Source of the DNA: JACCXJ01 sp052387115
GTDB lineage: Bacteria > Pseudomonadota > Gammaproteobacteria > JACCXJ01
DNA length: 5,169 bases
Direction: 5' to 3'
Assembly (NCBI GenBank): GCA_052387115.1
Contig: JBQTJM010000150.1
Span: 1-5,169, forward strand
Each line of letters starts with the position of its first letter. Within the stretch, counting starts at the first letter, position 1. The notes beneath the pieces were generated by a model. It had not been told where the DNA came from. It searched no databases and was given only the letters and a program-made list of their open reading frames with translations. The position numbers were made by a program, and so were the translations under genes. Of the stretch, positions 1 to 4,951 are shown piece after piece.

Positions 1-215
1 CAATAGCAGATCCGCATCGTGTTGGGCGACCAGCGATCGTGGTTCTTGCGGTGGAGGAAGTATTGTTGAAGCTCGGACTCCGAGATCTGATCTGGGGTCT
101 TGTGGTGGAACTCGCAGAGCATGCGCAATGCACGCACATAGGCCTCCTGGGTGCGCTCCCCGAGACCGTTGAGTTGAAGGGCATCGATCGCTTTTTGGTA
201 CCATTCGGTCATCAT
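1..215 (-). CDS. Tyrosine recombinase/phage-type integrase, N-terminal part (runs off left edge)
   Basis: This is the first 71 residues of a minus-strand gene; the catalytic half lies outside the window. The start is ATG at 215 (a second ATG follows at once), with GAGGAGAC just upstream on the minus strand as a good ribosome binding site. Residues 4-71 look like the SAM-like core-binding domain of tyrosine recombinases: a helix with ALQLNGLGERTQEAYVRAL, then a short loop with KTPDQISESELQQYFLHR and then SPNTMRI. The protein would cut and rejoin DNA through a C-terminal Arg/His/Tyr active site that cannot be seen here. From memory, similar proteins occur as stand-alone XerC-like integrases and beside IS91-type transposases. 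The usual IntI pattern (RTEQAYV..I.RFI.FH) is only partly matched, so I do not call it an integron integrase. It points away from the attC-like site at 377, as intI does relative to attI, and this deserves a check. Confidence 0.8.
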   Translation of the reverse strand, partial: MMTEWYQKAIDALQLNGLGERTQEAYVRALRMLCEFHHKTPDQISESELQQYFLHRKNHDRWSPNTMRICY

Positions 216-376
216 GATGTGTCTCCTCTTCTGGGTTGAACCAGTAGCCGCGAGATGCGACCTGGTGAGGAAAACAAAGCTGACCGAGTGGCGGGTGGGA
301 CAGGGGTACGGAGCAAGGCCTAGAGTGCATGCCCAGCCGTGCCAGACTCATCGAGACCCTGCCGCGCAGCGGCTTA

Positions 377-433
377 CTTGAACAATTCATTCAAGCCGAA
401 GCCTGACGGCGCGGCTTAATTCAGGCGTTGGGC
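377..433 (+). repeat. attC-like recombination site (59-base element), site 1
   Basis: The site ends in R' GTTGGGC at 427-433, which fits the consensus GTTRRRY. Inner arms AAGCCG (393-398) and CGGCTT (412-417) pair. The block AACAATTCATTCAAGCCGA at 381-399 and GCGGCTTAATTCAGGCGTT at 411-429 strongly resembles the attC of aadA cassettes as I remember it. The outer box at 377-383 is CTTGAAC, so only the AAC core of RYYYAAC is kept. The unpaired A after the left arm (399) sits where the extrahelical base of aadA-type sites sits, which makes the site read in the plus direction. Its length, 57 bp, is normal for short attC sites. Read in the opposite direction, the outer box GCCCAAC would be perfect but the other box would be GTTCAAG. 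A folding calculation would settle the direction. Confidence 0.62.
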
Positions 434-460
434 GAGAAGCAAAAGATGAGCTTCCGAAAA

Positions 461-775
461 TCACGGCACGTCAAGCGCAGCCTTGATCGCTTGGTTCAAC
501 TCCGCGATTTTGCTGGCATCGCACGCGCCCATCAGTCGGATCAAACGGTGGCGTGGAACGGTGAGGATGTTGTCGAAATTCGCGACACACTGCACGGGCA
601 ATCCCTGTCGGCGGCCCAGGACCACTTCGGTGCGGAGTTGACGGACCGTTCGAGTGACCAGTACGACTACGACACCCCCGATGCTGTTGACAACGGCATC
701 GCGGGTGAGGATCACAACGGGCCGGTTGCCGACTGGTGGGGGCAGTTCAGCCCACCAGACCTCTCCACGTTTCAC
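461..775 (-). CDS. MazF/PemK-family toxin (mRNA interferase)
   Basis: This 104-residue protein has the hallmarks of MazF/PemK/Kid toxins, ribosome-linked or free sequence-specific RNases that stop growth when the antitoxin is lost. RGEVWWAEL (residues 3-11) is the family's opening strand and RPVVILTRD (18-26) the second. TRTVRQLRTEVVLG (41-54) and GLPVQCVANFDNILTV (58-73) complete the core, and the length is typical. It starts with GTG at 775, overlapping the antitoxin stop by 4 bp (GTGA), so translation is probably coupled to the upstream gene. The stop lies 27 bp from the attC-like site at 377-433. If that site reads in the plus direction, this toxin gene is reversed inside its cassette. 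No key residue appears missing and the gene looks intact. Confidence 0.9.
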   Translation of the reverse strand: MKRGEVWWAELPPPVGNRPVVILTRDAVVNSIGGVVVVLVTRTVRQLRTEVVLGRRQGLPVQCVANFDNILTVPRHRLIRLMGACDASKIAELNQAIKAALDVP

Positions 776-987
776 GCCCCGCCGGCCTTCCAGTCGGAAA
801 TCTTCGGTAATTCTGCGATCAATCCAGCCTGCGCGTCAGCCACCTCGTCCACCGCTACATCGGTGATGGCGGCTGCTTCGAGGTATTGGCGGACGGCTTC
901 TTCTACCAACTCGACCACATCCCGACCCTGCGTTGCGGCGAGACCTCGCAGTTGCTCCTCGACGCCGATGGGTAGCTCAATGCTCAT
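772..987 (-). CDS. Putative antitoxin partner of the MazF-like toxin (ribbon-helix-helix type)
   Basis: This 71-residue acidic protein lies directly upstream of the toxin and overlaps it by 4 bp, in the usual antitoxin-first order. The N-terminus MSIELPIGVEEQLRGLA (1-17) reads as a short beta strand followed by a helix. A second helix, GRDVVELVEEAVRQYLEA (21-38), follows, which is the CopG/ParD-like ribbon-helix-helix layout used for DNA binding and autorepression. The tail with EVADAQAGLIAELPKISDW probably wraps the toxin. ATG at 987 is chosen because a good promoter ends just before it. There is no Shine-Dalgarno sequence, and the distance from the -10 box suggests a leaderless mRNA. The antitoxin fold is inferred from pattern and position; the pairing with MazF is firm from context. 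Confidence 0.78.
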   Translation of the reverse strand: MSIELPIGVEEQLRGLAATQGRDVVELVEEAVRQYLEAAAITDVAVDEVADAQAGLIAELPKISDWKAGGA

Positions 988-993
988 GAACCG

Positions 994-1022
994 AGTCTAT
1001 CCTTGCACATGCCTGGCTTCAA
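994..1022 (-). promoter_or_regulatory. Predicted promoter of the minus-strand toxin-antitoxin pair
   Basis: Read on the minus strand, TTGAAG (1022-1017) is followed after exactly 17 bases by TAGACT (999-994). These fit sigma-70 type -35 and -10 boxes. Only six bases separate the -10 box from the antitoxin ATG at 987. Transcription should therefore start at or within a base or so of the start codon, giving a leaderless message. No ribosome binding site is visible, which agrees. Confidence 0.45.
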
Positions 1023-1066
1023 CCATCGGTGAAGGCGGCAGACCTCGCCCTCCCTGACTCGCAGAG

Positions 1067-1084
1067 TGGCGATCCCAATCGCCA
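1067..1084. repeat. Small perfect inverted repeat (7-bp stem, 4-base loop)
   Basis: TGGCGAT (1067-1073) pairs with ATCGCCA (1078-1084) around the loop CCCA. It lies between the antitoxin promoter and the insertion sequence. No T tract follows on either strand, so it is not a convincing terminator. Its role is unknown; it could be an operator or chance. Between about 1023 and 1190 I see no gene and nothing else of note, apart from the run-on tail of the broken transposase frame. Confidence 0.4.
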
Positions 1085-1088
1085 TCGG

Positions 1089-2081
1089 CTATCGTTTTAG
1101 TACATGGGCTTCGGTCTCCTGCGCCGTTGGTTTCTCTTTGGCCGGGTCGGCCCTGTGGCTTCGCCAAGCCTCGGTGGTATCGATGGCTGAACGGTCGGGG
1201 ACATAGGTAACAAAAAATTCCGGGGGCATGGGTAACAGTTTTATAACGATTCCAGCCTCCTTGGGACTCTTTTGTTGATCTCGCGGTGGGCGGGTGGTTT
1301 CGGCCTTGAGGGTCCGGTGCATGCGTTCATGGCTGCCGTTTTGTTGGGGTTCGCCCGGTTCGATGAGCTCGGGCAGGATGCCCAGCCGGACCCACCAGGC
1401 CGACAGCGAGGACAGGCGGGCGAGCGTGGTGGTGGCAAAGGGCACCCCGTTGTCGGTGCGGATCCCTTCGGGGAGCCCGAACTCCCCGAAGAGACGCGCG
1501 AACACCGGTTGGGCCCCGGCCACCGCGGTCGAGCTCAAGGCCTGGCAGCCCAGCAGATAGCGGCTGTAGCCGTCGGTGACCGTCAAGGGATAGCAATAGA
1601 GGCCGTCGCGGGTCTTGAACTGGCCCTTGAAGTCGGCACACCACACCAGATTTGGGGCGCTCATCGCGGTGCTAGGCTTGCCGGGGTGACCCACGCGGCG
1701 GCGCGCCCGGGGCTTGCGGACCAAGCCGTGCCGAGCGAGGAGGTCGCAGACGGTCGAGCGGGCCGGCTAGGCCCTATCGGGCTCACGTCGGCCAAGAAGC
1801 GCCAAGAGCTTCTTCGCGCCCCAGGAGGGATGGCGCTCGCGCGCTTCCATGAGCGCCTGCACCACCTCCTCGGGCGTCTGGGTCGGGCAGATGCGCGGGC
1901 GTTCGGGAGCGCTCGGCAAGCCGGCGGGACCCTCGTTCTCGTAGCGTTCAATCCACTTGTAGCCGCTCTTGCGGCTGATGCCATAGCGCTCGCAAAGCTC
2001 GGTGATGGATAAACTACGCCGTAGATAGTCAACGATGAATTGTGTTCTCTGGTCCATGCGTGACGTTCGACTCCAAGCCAT
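1089..2081 (-). pseudogene. IS481-family transposase, interrupted by an amber codon and C-terminally truncated
   Basis: The frame opens at ATG 2081 behind a strong GAGGAGG ribosome binding site (2095-2089 on the minus strand, 7-base spacing). Residues 9-104 carry the helix-turn-helix region, including SITELCERYGISRKSGYKWI. Codon 105 (1769-1767) is TAG where the family is expected to have Trp, so a single G-to-A change may explain it. The same frame then continues with PARSTVCDLLARHGLVRKP and the rve/DDE core. Catalytic acids can be seen at about D150 (WCADFKGQF), D210 (RTDNGVPFA) and E252 (NGSHERMHRTLK). Similarity stops after AETTRPP at codon 266; the usual C-terminal part (NEERPHEALG and onward) is absent. 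The frame instead reads through the left inverted repeat into flanking DNA and stops at 1089. It is almost surely inactive. Confidence 0.88.
1191..1237. repeat. Left terminal inverted repeat of the IS481-type element
   Basis: The sequence begins ACGGTC and contains ACATAGGTAACA (1201-1212) and then CATGGGTAACA (1227-1237), the two GGTAACA units being 25 bp apart. It matches the reverse complement of 2124-2171 with a few mismatches and small indels. The doubled unit probably represents two transposase contact sites. Confidence 0.75.
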
Positions 2082-2123
2082 CGGGGTACCTCCTCAACTC
2101 GAAGGACCCCAACATGAACGAAG

Positions 2124-2171
2124 TGTTACCCACGTCCTCGGACTAAACTGTTACCTATGTGTCTGGACCGT
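2124..2171. repeat. Right terminal inverted repeat of the IS481-type element
   Basis: TGTTACC occurs at 2124-2130 and again at 2149-2155, the same 25-bp spacing as at the left end. The outermost bases GACCGT (2166-2171) match ACGGTC at 1191-1196. This end lies upstream of the transposase start and may also hold its promoter, although no clear -35/-10 pair was identified. Confidence 0.75.
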
Positions 2172-2181
2172 ACCAGCTGCT

Positions 2182-2280
2182 ATCTAACAAACCCCTGCAC
2201 CATATTGCCACCTGCTTGCGGATTGGAATGAGCTCGAAAGGTCTCGGCTGGGTGGCAAACGGTGACTGGGCACGTTAGAC
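2182..2280 (+). repeat. attC-like recombination site, site 2 (99 bp)
   Basis: R'' ATCTAAC (2182-2188) fits RYYYAAC and R' GTTAGAC (2274-2280) fits GTTRRRY; TCTAAC and GTTAGA are exact complements. Inside them CCC (2193-2195) can pair with GGG (2268-2270) and CACC (2198-2201) with GGTG (2261-2264). TTGCCACC (2205-2212) pairs perfectly with GGTGGCAA (2251-2258). The left arm is slightly longer than the right, leaving an unpaired base as attC sites have. The central 38 bases are unpaired or variable. The total length is within the known attC range. It ends the cassette that contains the MazF-like pair and the IS, and its R' box begins the next cassette with the VapBC-like pair. Confidence 0.75.
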
Positions 2281-2333
2281 TTCCTTTTGTGCTACTATTG
2301 TACGATTAAGAGTGGATATTGGAGGAACGACGG

Positions 2334-2603
2334 ATGGGCCATACACTCACATTAGACATACCAGAAGATGTGTATCACTCATTGATCCAAAAGGCGGAGC
2401 AAACCGGCCAACAGCCTGAAGTGGTCGCGGTCCAGTTGTTAGCCACTGCCACCCAATACCATGTCGTGGATCCATTGGAGCAGTTCATTGGCACCTTCAG
2501 CAGCCACGGCGCTGATTGGGCAGATCATCATGATGCATACCTTGGGGTGGCGGCAAGAGATACCATGCGTCGCGACACATCTGAAGGCCATCCCGATACC
2601 TGA
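2334..2603 (+). CDS. VapB-like antitoxin of a PIN-toxin pair
   Basis: This 89-residue protein lies directly before a PIN-domain toxin. The ATG at 2334 is chosen because GGAGG (2321-2325) lies 8 bases upstream. An in-frame TTG at 2319 would overlap that binding site and is less likely. The N-terminus TLTLDIPEDVYHSLIQKAEQ (4-23) followed by PEVVAVQLLATATQY resembles the ribbon-helix-helix DNA-binding half of a group of antitoxins whose C-termini read like GADWADHHDAYLGVAARD, as seen here at about residues 59-76. It should neutralise the toxin and repress the operon. The ATG lies 54 bp after the R' box, a normal position for the first gene of a cassette. The TTAGAC part of R' could act as a -35 element, but no well-spaced -10 box was found. 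Confidence 0.82.
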   Translation: MGHTLTLDIPEDVYHSLIQKAEQTGQQPEVVAVQLLATATQYHVVDPLEQFIGTFSSHGADWADHHDAYLGVAARDTMRRDTSEGHPDT

Positions 2604-3015
2604 TATCTTTGCGGATACGGCGGGATGGGGCCATCTGGTTGATCCCACGCAGGCGTATCATGACCGCGCCGCGACTATCTATCGCCGTGCCCGGCAGCAG
2701 GGGCACACGTTCATCACGACGAATTACATTGTAGCGGAAGTCGTGGCACTCCTGATAAGTCCCCTCCGGATACCTCGCTCTAAAATTATTGCCTTCATAA
2801 CAGGGCTCAAGACGTCGCCTCACGTGAAGATTGTGCATGTGGACCCGACGCTTGATGCTCAGGCGTGGCGATTGTTCACCGAGCGGCTGGACAAGGAGTG
2901 GAGTCTGGTCGATTGTGCGAGTTTTGTGGTCATGCAGCAGCGTGGGCTCCGCGCAGCGTTCACGACAGACCACCACTTTGAGCAAGCTGGGTTTGTGTGT
3001 CTGTTGAAGGCATAA
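2533..3015 (+). CDS. PIN-domain ribonuclease toxin (VapC-like)
   Basis: The protein has the four acidic residues of PIN nucleases. Numbered from ATG 2533 they are D28 in IFADTAGW, E69 in NYIVAEVV, D127 in SLVDCASFVVM and D146 in FTTDHHFEQAGF. These coordinate metal ions to cleave RNA, usually tRNA or rRNA in VapC proteins. The last block, TTDHHFEQAGF, is highly typical. The start is uncertain. The PIN core begins close to the antitoxin stop (2601-2603), yet the frame has no ATG, GTG or TTG between 2545 and the core; CTG at 2581 is the nearest alternative. ATG 2533 gives 160 residues and a 71-bp overlap with the antitoxin gene; CTG 2581 gives 144, closer to the usual VapC length. Neither has a clear ribosome binding site, so coupled translation is likely. 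The gene is intact. Confidence 0.85.
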   Translation: MHTLGWRQEIPCVATHLKAIPIPDIFADTAGWGHLVDPTQAYHDRAATIYRRARQQGHTFITTNYIVAEVVALLISPLRIPRSKIIAFITGLKTSPHVKIVHVDPTLDAQAWRLFTERLDKEWSLVDCASFVVMQQRGLRAAFTTDHHFEQAGFVCLLKA

Positions 3016-3016
3016 G

Positions 3017-3042
3017 GCGGTGGGCAGGACAATCCCCACCGC
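3017..3042 (+). terminator. Hairpin directly after the PIN toxin gene
   Basis: GCGGTGGG (3017-3024) pairs perfectly with CCCACCGC (3035-3042) around a 10-base loop, starting two bases after the toxin stop codon. There is no following T tract, so intrinsic termination is unproven. It may stabilise the mRNA end or insulate the cassette from the next one. Confidence 0.45.
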
Positions 3043-3045
3043 TGC

Positions 3046-3072
3046 GTCTAACCAATGCCCTGCAGCCGACGC
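3046..3072 (+). repeat. Half of an attC-like site (R'' and L'' arm only), site 3
   Basis: GTCTAAC at 3046-3052 is a perfect R'' box (RYYYAAC), 30 bases after the toxin stop, just where a cassette's attC should start. GCAGCCGACGC (3062-3072) has the look of the L'' arm that follows. There is no GTT anywhere between 3053 and 3141, so no R' box is present, and no arm complementary to L'' is found. The site seems truncated at a junction somewhere in 3073-3127, which marks the probable end of the cassette array. Confidence 0.5.
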
Positions 3073-3141
3073 TAGGTCGCGGCGGGCCGGGCGGAGCTCC
3101 GCGCAAACCAGAGCCAGGCCGACGATGCGAGGAGACGGGCC

Positions 3142-4440
3142 ATGACCGAAGGCGTGCCGATGACGCGTTACGAGCGGGTTCAGGAGATCCTCGATCGCGC
3201 GGCCGGCAGTAGCGCCGCAGACTACGGCGGCCTTGGCAGTTTCTGGCACCTGCCGCTGCCACGGCTCCTCGAGCTGGTGATCCATGGAGTGCGGATGATC
3301 GCGCCCGAAGGCGAGGCCAAGGCCGCGTGCTGTCACGGGGAGAGCGCCGAGGCGGGCGAGCGGCAGCCGCGCTATCCCGGCCGCGGCGCCGCCTCGGGCC
3401 TGGTCCGCGGGCTGCGTGGTCAGCCTCCGTTTGACGGTGAGGGGCTACCCCGAGGACGCATGCCTACCGCTTACCGCATCCATCCCGGCATCGGTATCGC
3501 CCGCCTGGGCAACAGCCCCGATGCCTTTTGCCTCTCGCCGGAGGAGCCGGCCGTCCTGCCACTCGCTTGCGACGAGCACGGCAACCCGCTGCCCTCACCC
3601 GACGGCAGCGGCGAGCTGCGGATCAAGAACTTCAAGGATGCCGAGGGGCGGGTCAAGCGCCAGGCGGCACGCTTCCAGGTCTGGGCCTACGACGACGACA
3701 GCCCGCAGGGACGGCCGTTGAAGATCGGCGACCCGGTCGAGGGCGGCGGCAACGCCGGCGTGCTGGTCGACATCCAGTGGCGCGTCTACCTCGCCAACAA
3801 GAAGGCGTCGTGGTACGAGTTCGCGCAGCTCGACGGCGAGCACGGATACGGGCCCGGCCACGCGCGACGCAACGCCGGCATCACCGATCCGGAAGCGCGC
3901 CAGCGGTTGATCATCGATCCCGGCCCGCGCAGCATCGACTGCACCAAGAACCGCCGGGCGCATTTCGGCAGGGACGGCGGTGATGCCTACGCGGCGGCCT
4001 TCCCTCCCCCGCCGCAGCCGGAGCCCATCGAGTCGCTCGGCGATCTGCTCACCGACGACGCCGGCCGGCTGCTGGTGCTCGGCGGCCACGGCCGCTCCGG
4101 TTCGTATCGCTTCGACGAGCTCGGCCAGCCGCGCATCGACGACTACGCCAACAACGACGGCTGGTTCGACGACACCTCGGACGGTCCGGTGATGGCGCGC
4201 CTGGTGATGTACTCGCCGCTGGTCGAGCGGACTCGGTTCGTCGACGTCGAGTATCCGGCGTACGTGCCCGAGATCCTCGACGTCGTCACCATGGATGACG
4301 TGCTCGCCGACCTGGCGGTCCGCGAGTTTGCCGAACGCACCGATCTGTATGGCACCGGCGGCACGTTCGGCGACTCGCAACACATCCCGCCGACCGACCA
4401 AGAGGCGCCTTCTGACCCGGCGGGGAGGCCGGCTGGGTGA
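3142..4440 (+). CDS. LodA/GoxA-type quinoprotein, N-terminal part, fused to a leader module
   Basis: The 432-residue frame starts at ATG 3142 behind CGAGGAG (3128-3134, 7-base spacing). Residues 107-432 resemble the L-lysine epsilon-oxidase/glycine oxidase family, which use a cysteine tryptophylquinone cofactor to oxidise amino acids. The matching blocks are YRIHPGIGIARLGNSP (111-126), FKDAEGRVKRQAARFQVWAYD (split as 164-172 and 173-184), WRVYLANKKASWYEF (213-227), LIIDPGPRSID (256-266), DDAGRLLVLGGHG (305-317) and YANNDGWFDDTSDGPV (335-350). Residues 1-106 form a separate module with SFWHLPLPRLLELVIHGVRMI and AASGLVRGLRGQPPFDG. I have seen similar short proteins encoded beside LodA-like genes, but that is memory only. 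Met107 (3460) may be the original LodA start, so the fusion may be secondary. The frame ends at a TGA (4438-4440) before the cofactor region, which continues in another frame. No signal peptide is seen. Confidence 0.75.
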   Translation: MTEGVPMTRYERVQEILDRAAGSSAADYGGLGSFWHLPLPRLLELVIHGVRMIAPEGEAKAACCHGESAEAGERQPRYPGRGAASGLVRGLRGQPPFDGEGLPRGRMPTAYRIHPGIGIARLGNSPDAFCLSPEEPAVLPLACDEHGNPLPSPDGSGELRIKNFKDAEGRVKRQAARFQVWAYDDDSPQGRPLKIGDPVEGGGNAGVLVDIQWRVYLANKKASWYEFAQLDGEHGYGPGHARRNAGITDPEARQRLIIDPGPRSIDCTKNRRAHFGRDGGDAYAAAFPPPPQPEPIESLGDLLTDDAGRLLVLGGHGRSGSYRFDELGQPRIDDYANNDGWFDDTSDGPVMARLVMYSPLVERTRFVDVEYPAYVPEILDVVTMDDVLADLAVREFAERTDLYGTGGTFGDSQHIPPTDQEAPSDPAGRPAG

Positions 4441-4862
4441 TGCGCAACCCTTCGATCTATCGCGTGCCCTATCGCATCAAGGCCGATCCGGGCTTCTACA
4501 ACTTCGGGCAGACCGCGGCGCAGGCCAACGCGACCAGCGGCGGCGTGTCCGAGGTCGACTACGCCTCGCACGCCGGCGCGGACCTGAGCCAGGACAACGA
4601 CTTCGACACCGGGCTAGAGCCCGGCGATCTGACCAAGTTTATGGCCCTCCCCTGGCAGGCGGATTTCAACGAGTGCTCGACGCAGGTCATCGACGTTACC
4701 TATGAGGGGTGGAACGACCTCTATCCCGACAGCGATCACGACGGGCTGATGAAGCGCGAGCAGCGTGTCTGGGAGACCCTCTGGTGGCCGGCGCACCGGC
4801 CGCTCCAGACCTTCGAGCTGGTCTCGGCGACGACACCGGTCTGCGCCGCTACCGGCCGTTGA
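4440..4862 (+). CDS. LodA/GoxA-type quinoprotein, C-terminal part with the predicted cofactor residues
   Basis: This is the continuation of the upstream gene in another frame. Its ATG (4440) overlaps the preceding TGA by one base (TGATG), and GGGGAGG (4422-4428) upstream could serve as a ribosome binding site. Separate, coupled translation is therefore possible. Residues 71-82, PWQADFNECSTQ, contain C79, and residues 112-120, WETLWWPAHRP region, contain W115 and W116. In this family a Cys and a Trp are cross-linked to make cysteine tryptophylquinone, and these are the best candidates. NPSIYRVPYRIKADPGFYNF (3-22) is also clearly coding. A one-base loss in the GGGG run at 4422-4425 would restore a single frame with the upstream part; a larger deletion is also possible. 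The end, LVSATTPVCAATGR, looks out of frame. A shift near 4826 opens a frame reading GDDTGLRRYRPLMRAEF that stays open to the window's end. Confidence 0.65.
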   Translation: MRNPSIYRVPYRIKADPGFYNFGQTAAQANATSGGVSEVDYASHAGADLSQDNDFDTGLEPGDLTKFMALPWQADFNECSTQVIDVTYEGWNDLYPDSDHDGLMKREQRVWETLWWPAHRPLQTFELVSATTPVCAATGR

Positions 4863-4948
4863 TGCGCGCCGAGTTCGAAAGCTACGCCAAGGCGCGCGCG
4901 AAGTACTACCGCGCCGAACGGCGACGAGCAGCAGCACTCGGCGCCAAA
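4829..4948 (+). other. Apparent coding continuation in a third frame (C-terminal tail after a second frameshift)
   Basis: From 4829 the frame reads DDTGLRRYRPLMRAEFESY and then AKARAKYYRAERRRAAALGA. It is rich in Arg, Lys and Ala, looks like a charged helical C-terminus, and takes over where the previous frame becomes non-coding-like. I do not recognise it as a usual LodA-type C-terminus, so it may be a rearranged tail. No stop occurs in this frame before 5169, and it would run into the convergent gene. The true end is not known. Confidence 0.35.
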
Positions 4949-4951
4949 CCT

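Larger units (their letters stand above)
1191..2171 (-). mobile_element. Degenerate IS481-type insertion sequence
   Basis: An element of about 981 bp is defined by imperfect terminal inverted repeats at 1191-1237 and 2124-2171 enclosing a minus-strand IS481-type transposase gene. The gene has an in-frame stop and lacks its C-terminal region. About 93 bp separates the last recognisable transposase codon (near 1284) from the outer left end, so an internal deletion near 1255-1284 is likely. GCTG occurs close outside both ends (1186-1189 and 2176-2179) and could be a short target duplication, but four bases may be chance. The element sits within the cassette between the two attC-like sites, 10 bp from the R'' box at 2182. 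It would be unable to move by itself but might be mobilised by an intact relative. Confidence 0.8.

Noticed and set aside
39..239. 66-codon plus-strand frame at the left edge
   Set aside because: It is antisense to the recombinase gene, which has a good start, binding site and domain pattern.
361..373. GCCGC-GCA-GCGGC hairpin before attC site 1
   Set aside because: It has only five base pairs and no T tract; it is too weak to call a terminator, though it might be a remnant of an older site.
329..406. A 25-codon plus-strand reading frame (begins MPSRARLIETLPRSG) ending inside attC site 1
   Set aside because: It is very short, has no convincing ribosome binding site, and half of it is recombination-site sequence. 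It could be the remnant of a preceding cassette gene, but nothing supports expression.
428..1057. 209-codon plus-strand frame
   Set aside because: It is antisense to the clear toxin-antitoxin pair and its translation shows no family features.
1272..2012. 246-codon plus-strand frame
   Set aside because: It lies opposite the transposase gene and is a by-product of its GC-rich codons.
3091..3102. Perfect 12-bp palindrome GCGGAGCTCCGC
   Set aside because: It is tempting as the centre of attC site 3, but the flanking arms do not pair; it may be chance in GC-rich DNA.
2497..3336. 279-codon minus-strand frame
   Set aside because: It is antisense to the PIN toxin, spans the array boundary and the start of the next gene, and has no recognisable features.
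3595..4401. 268-codon minus-strand frame
   Set aside because: It mirrors the LodA-like gene in a high-GC region; the plus strand carries the conserved blocks.
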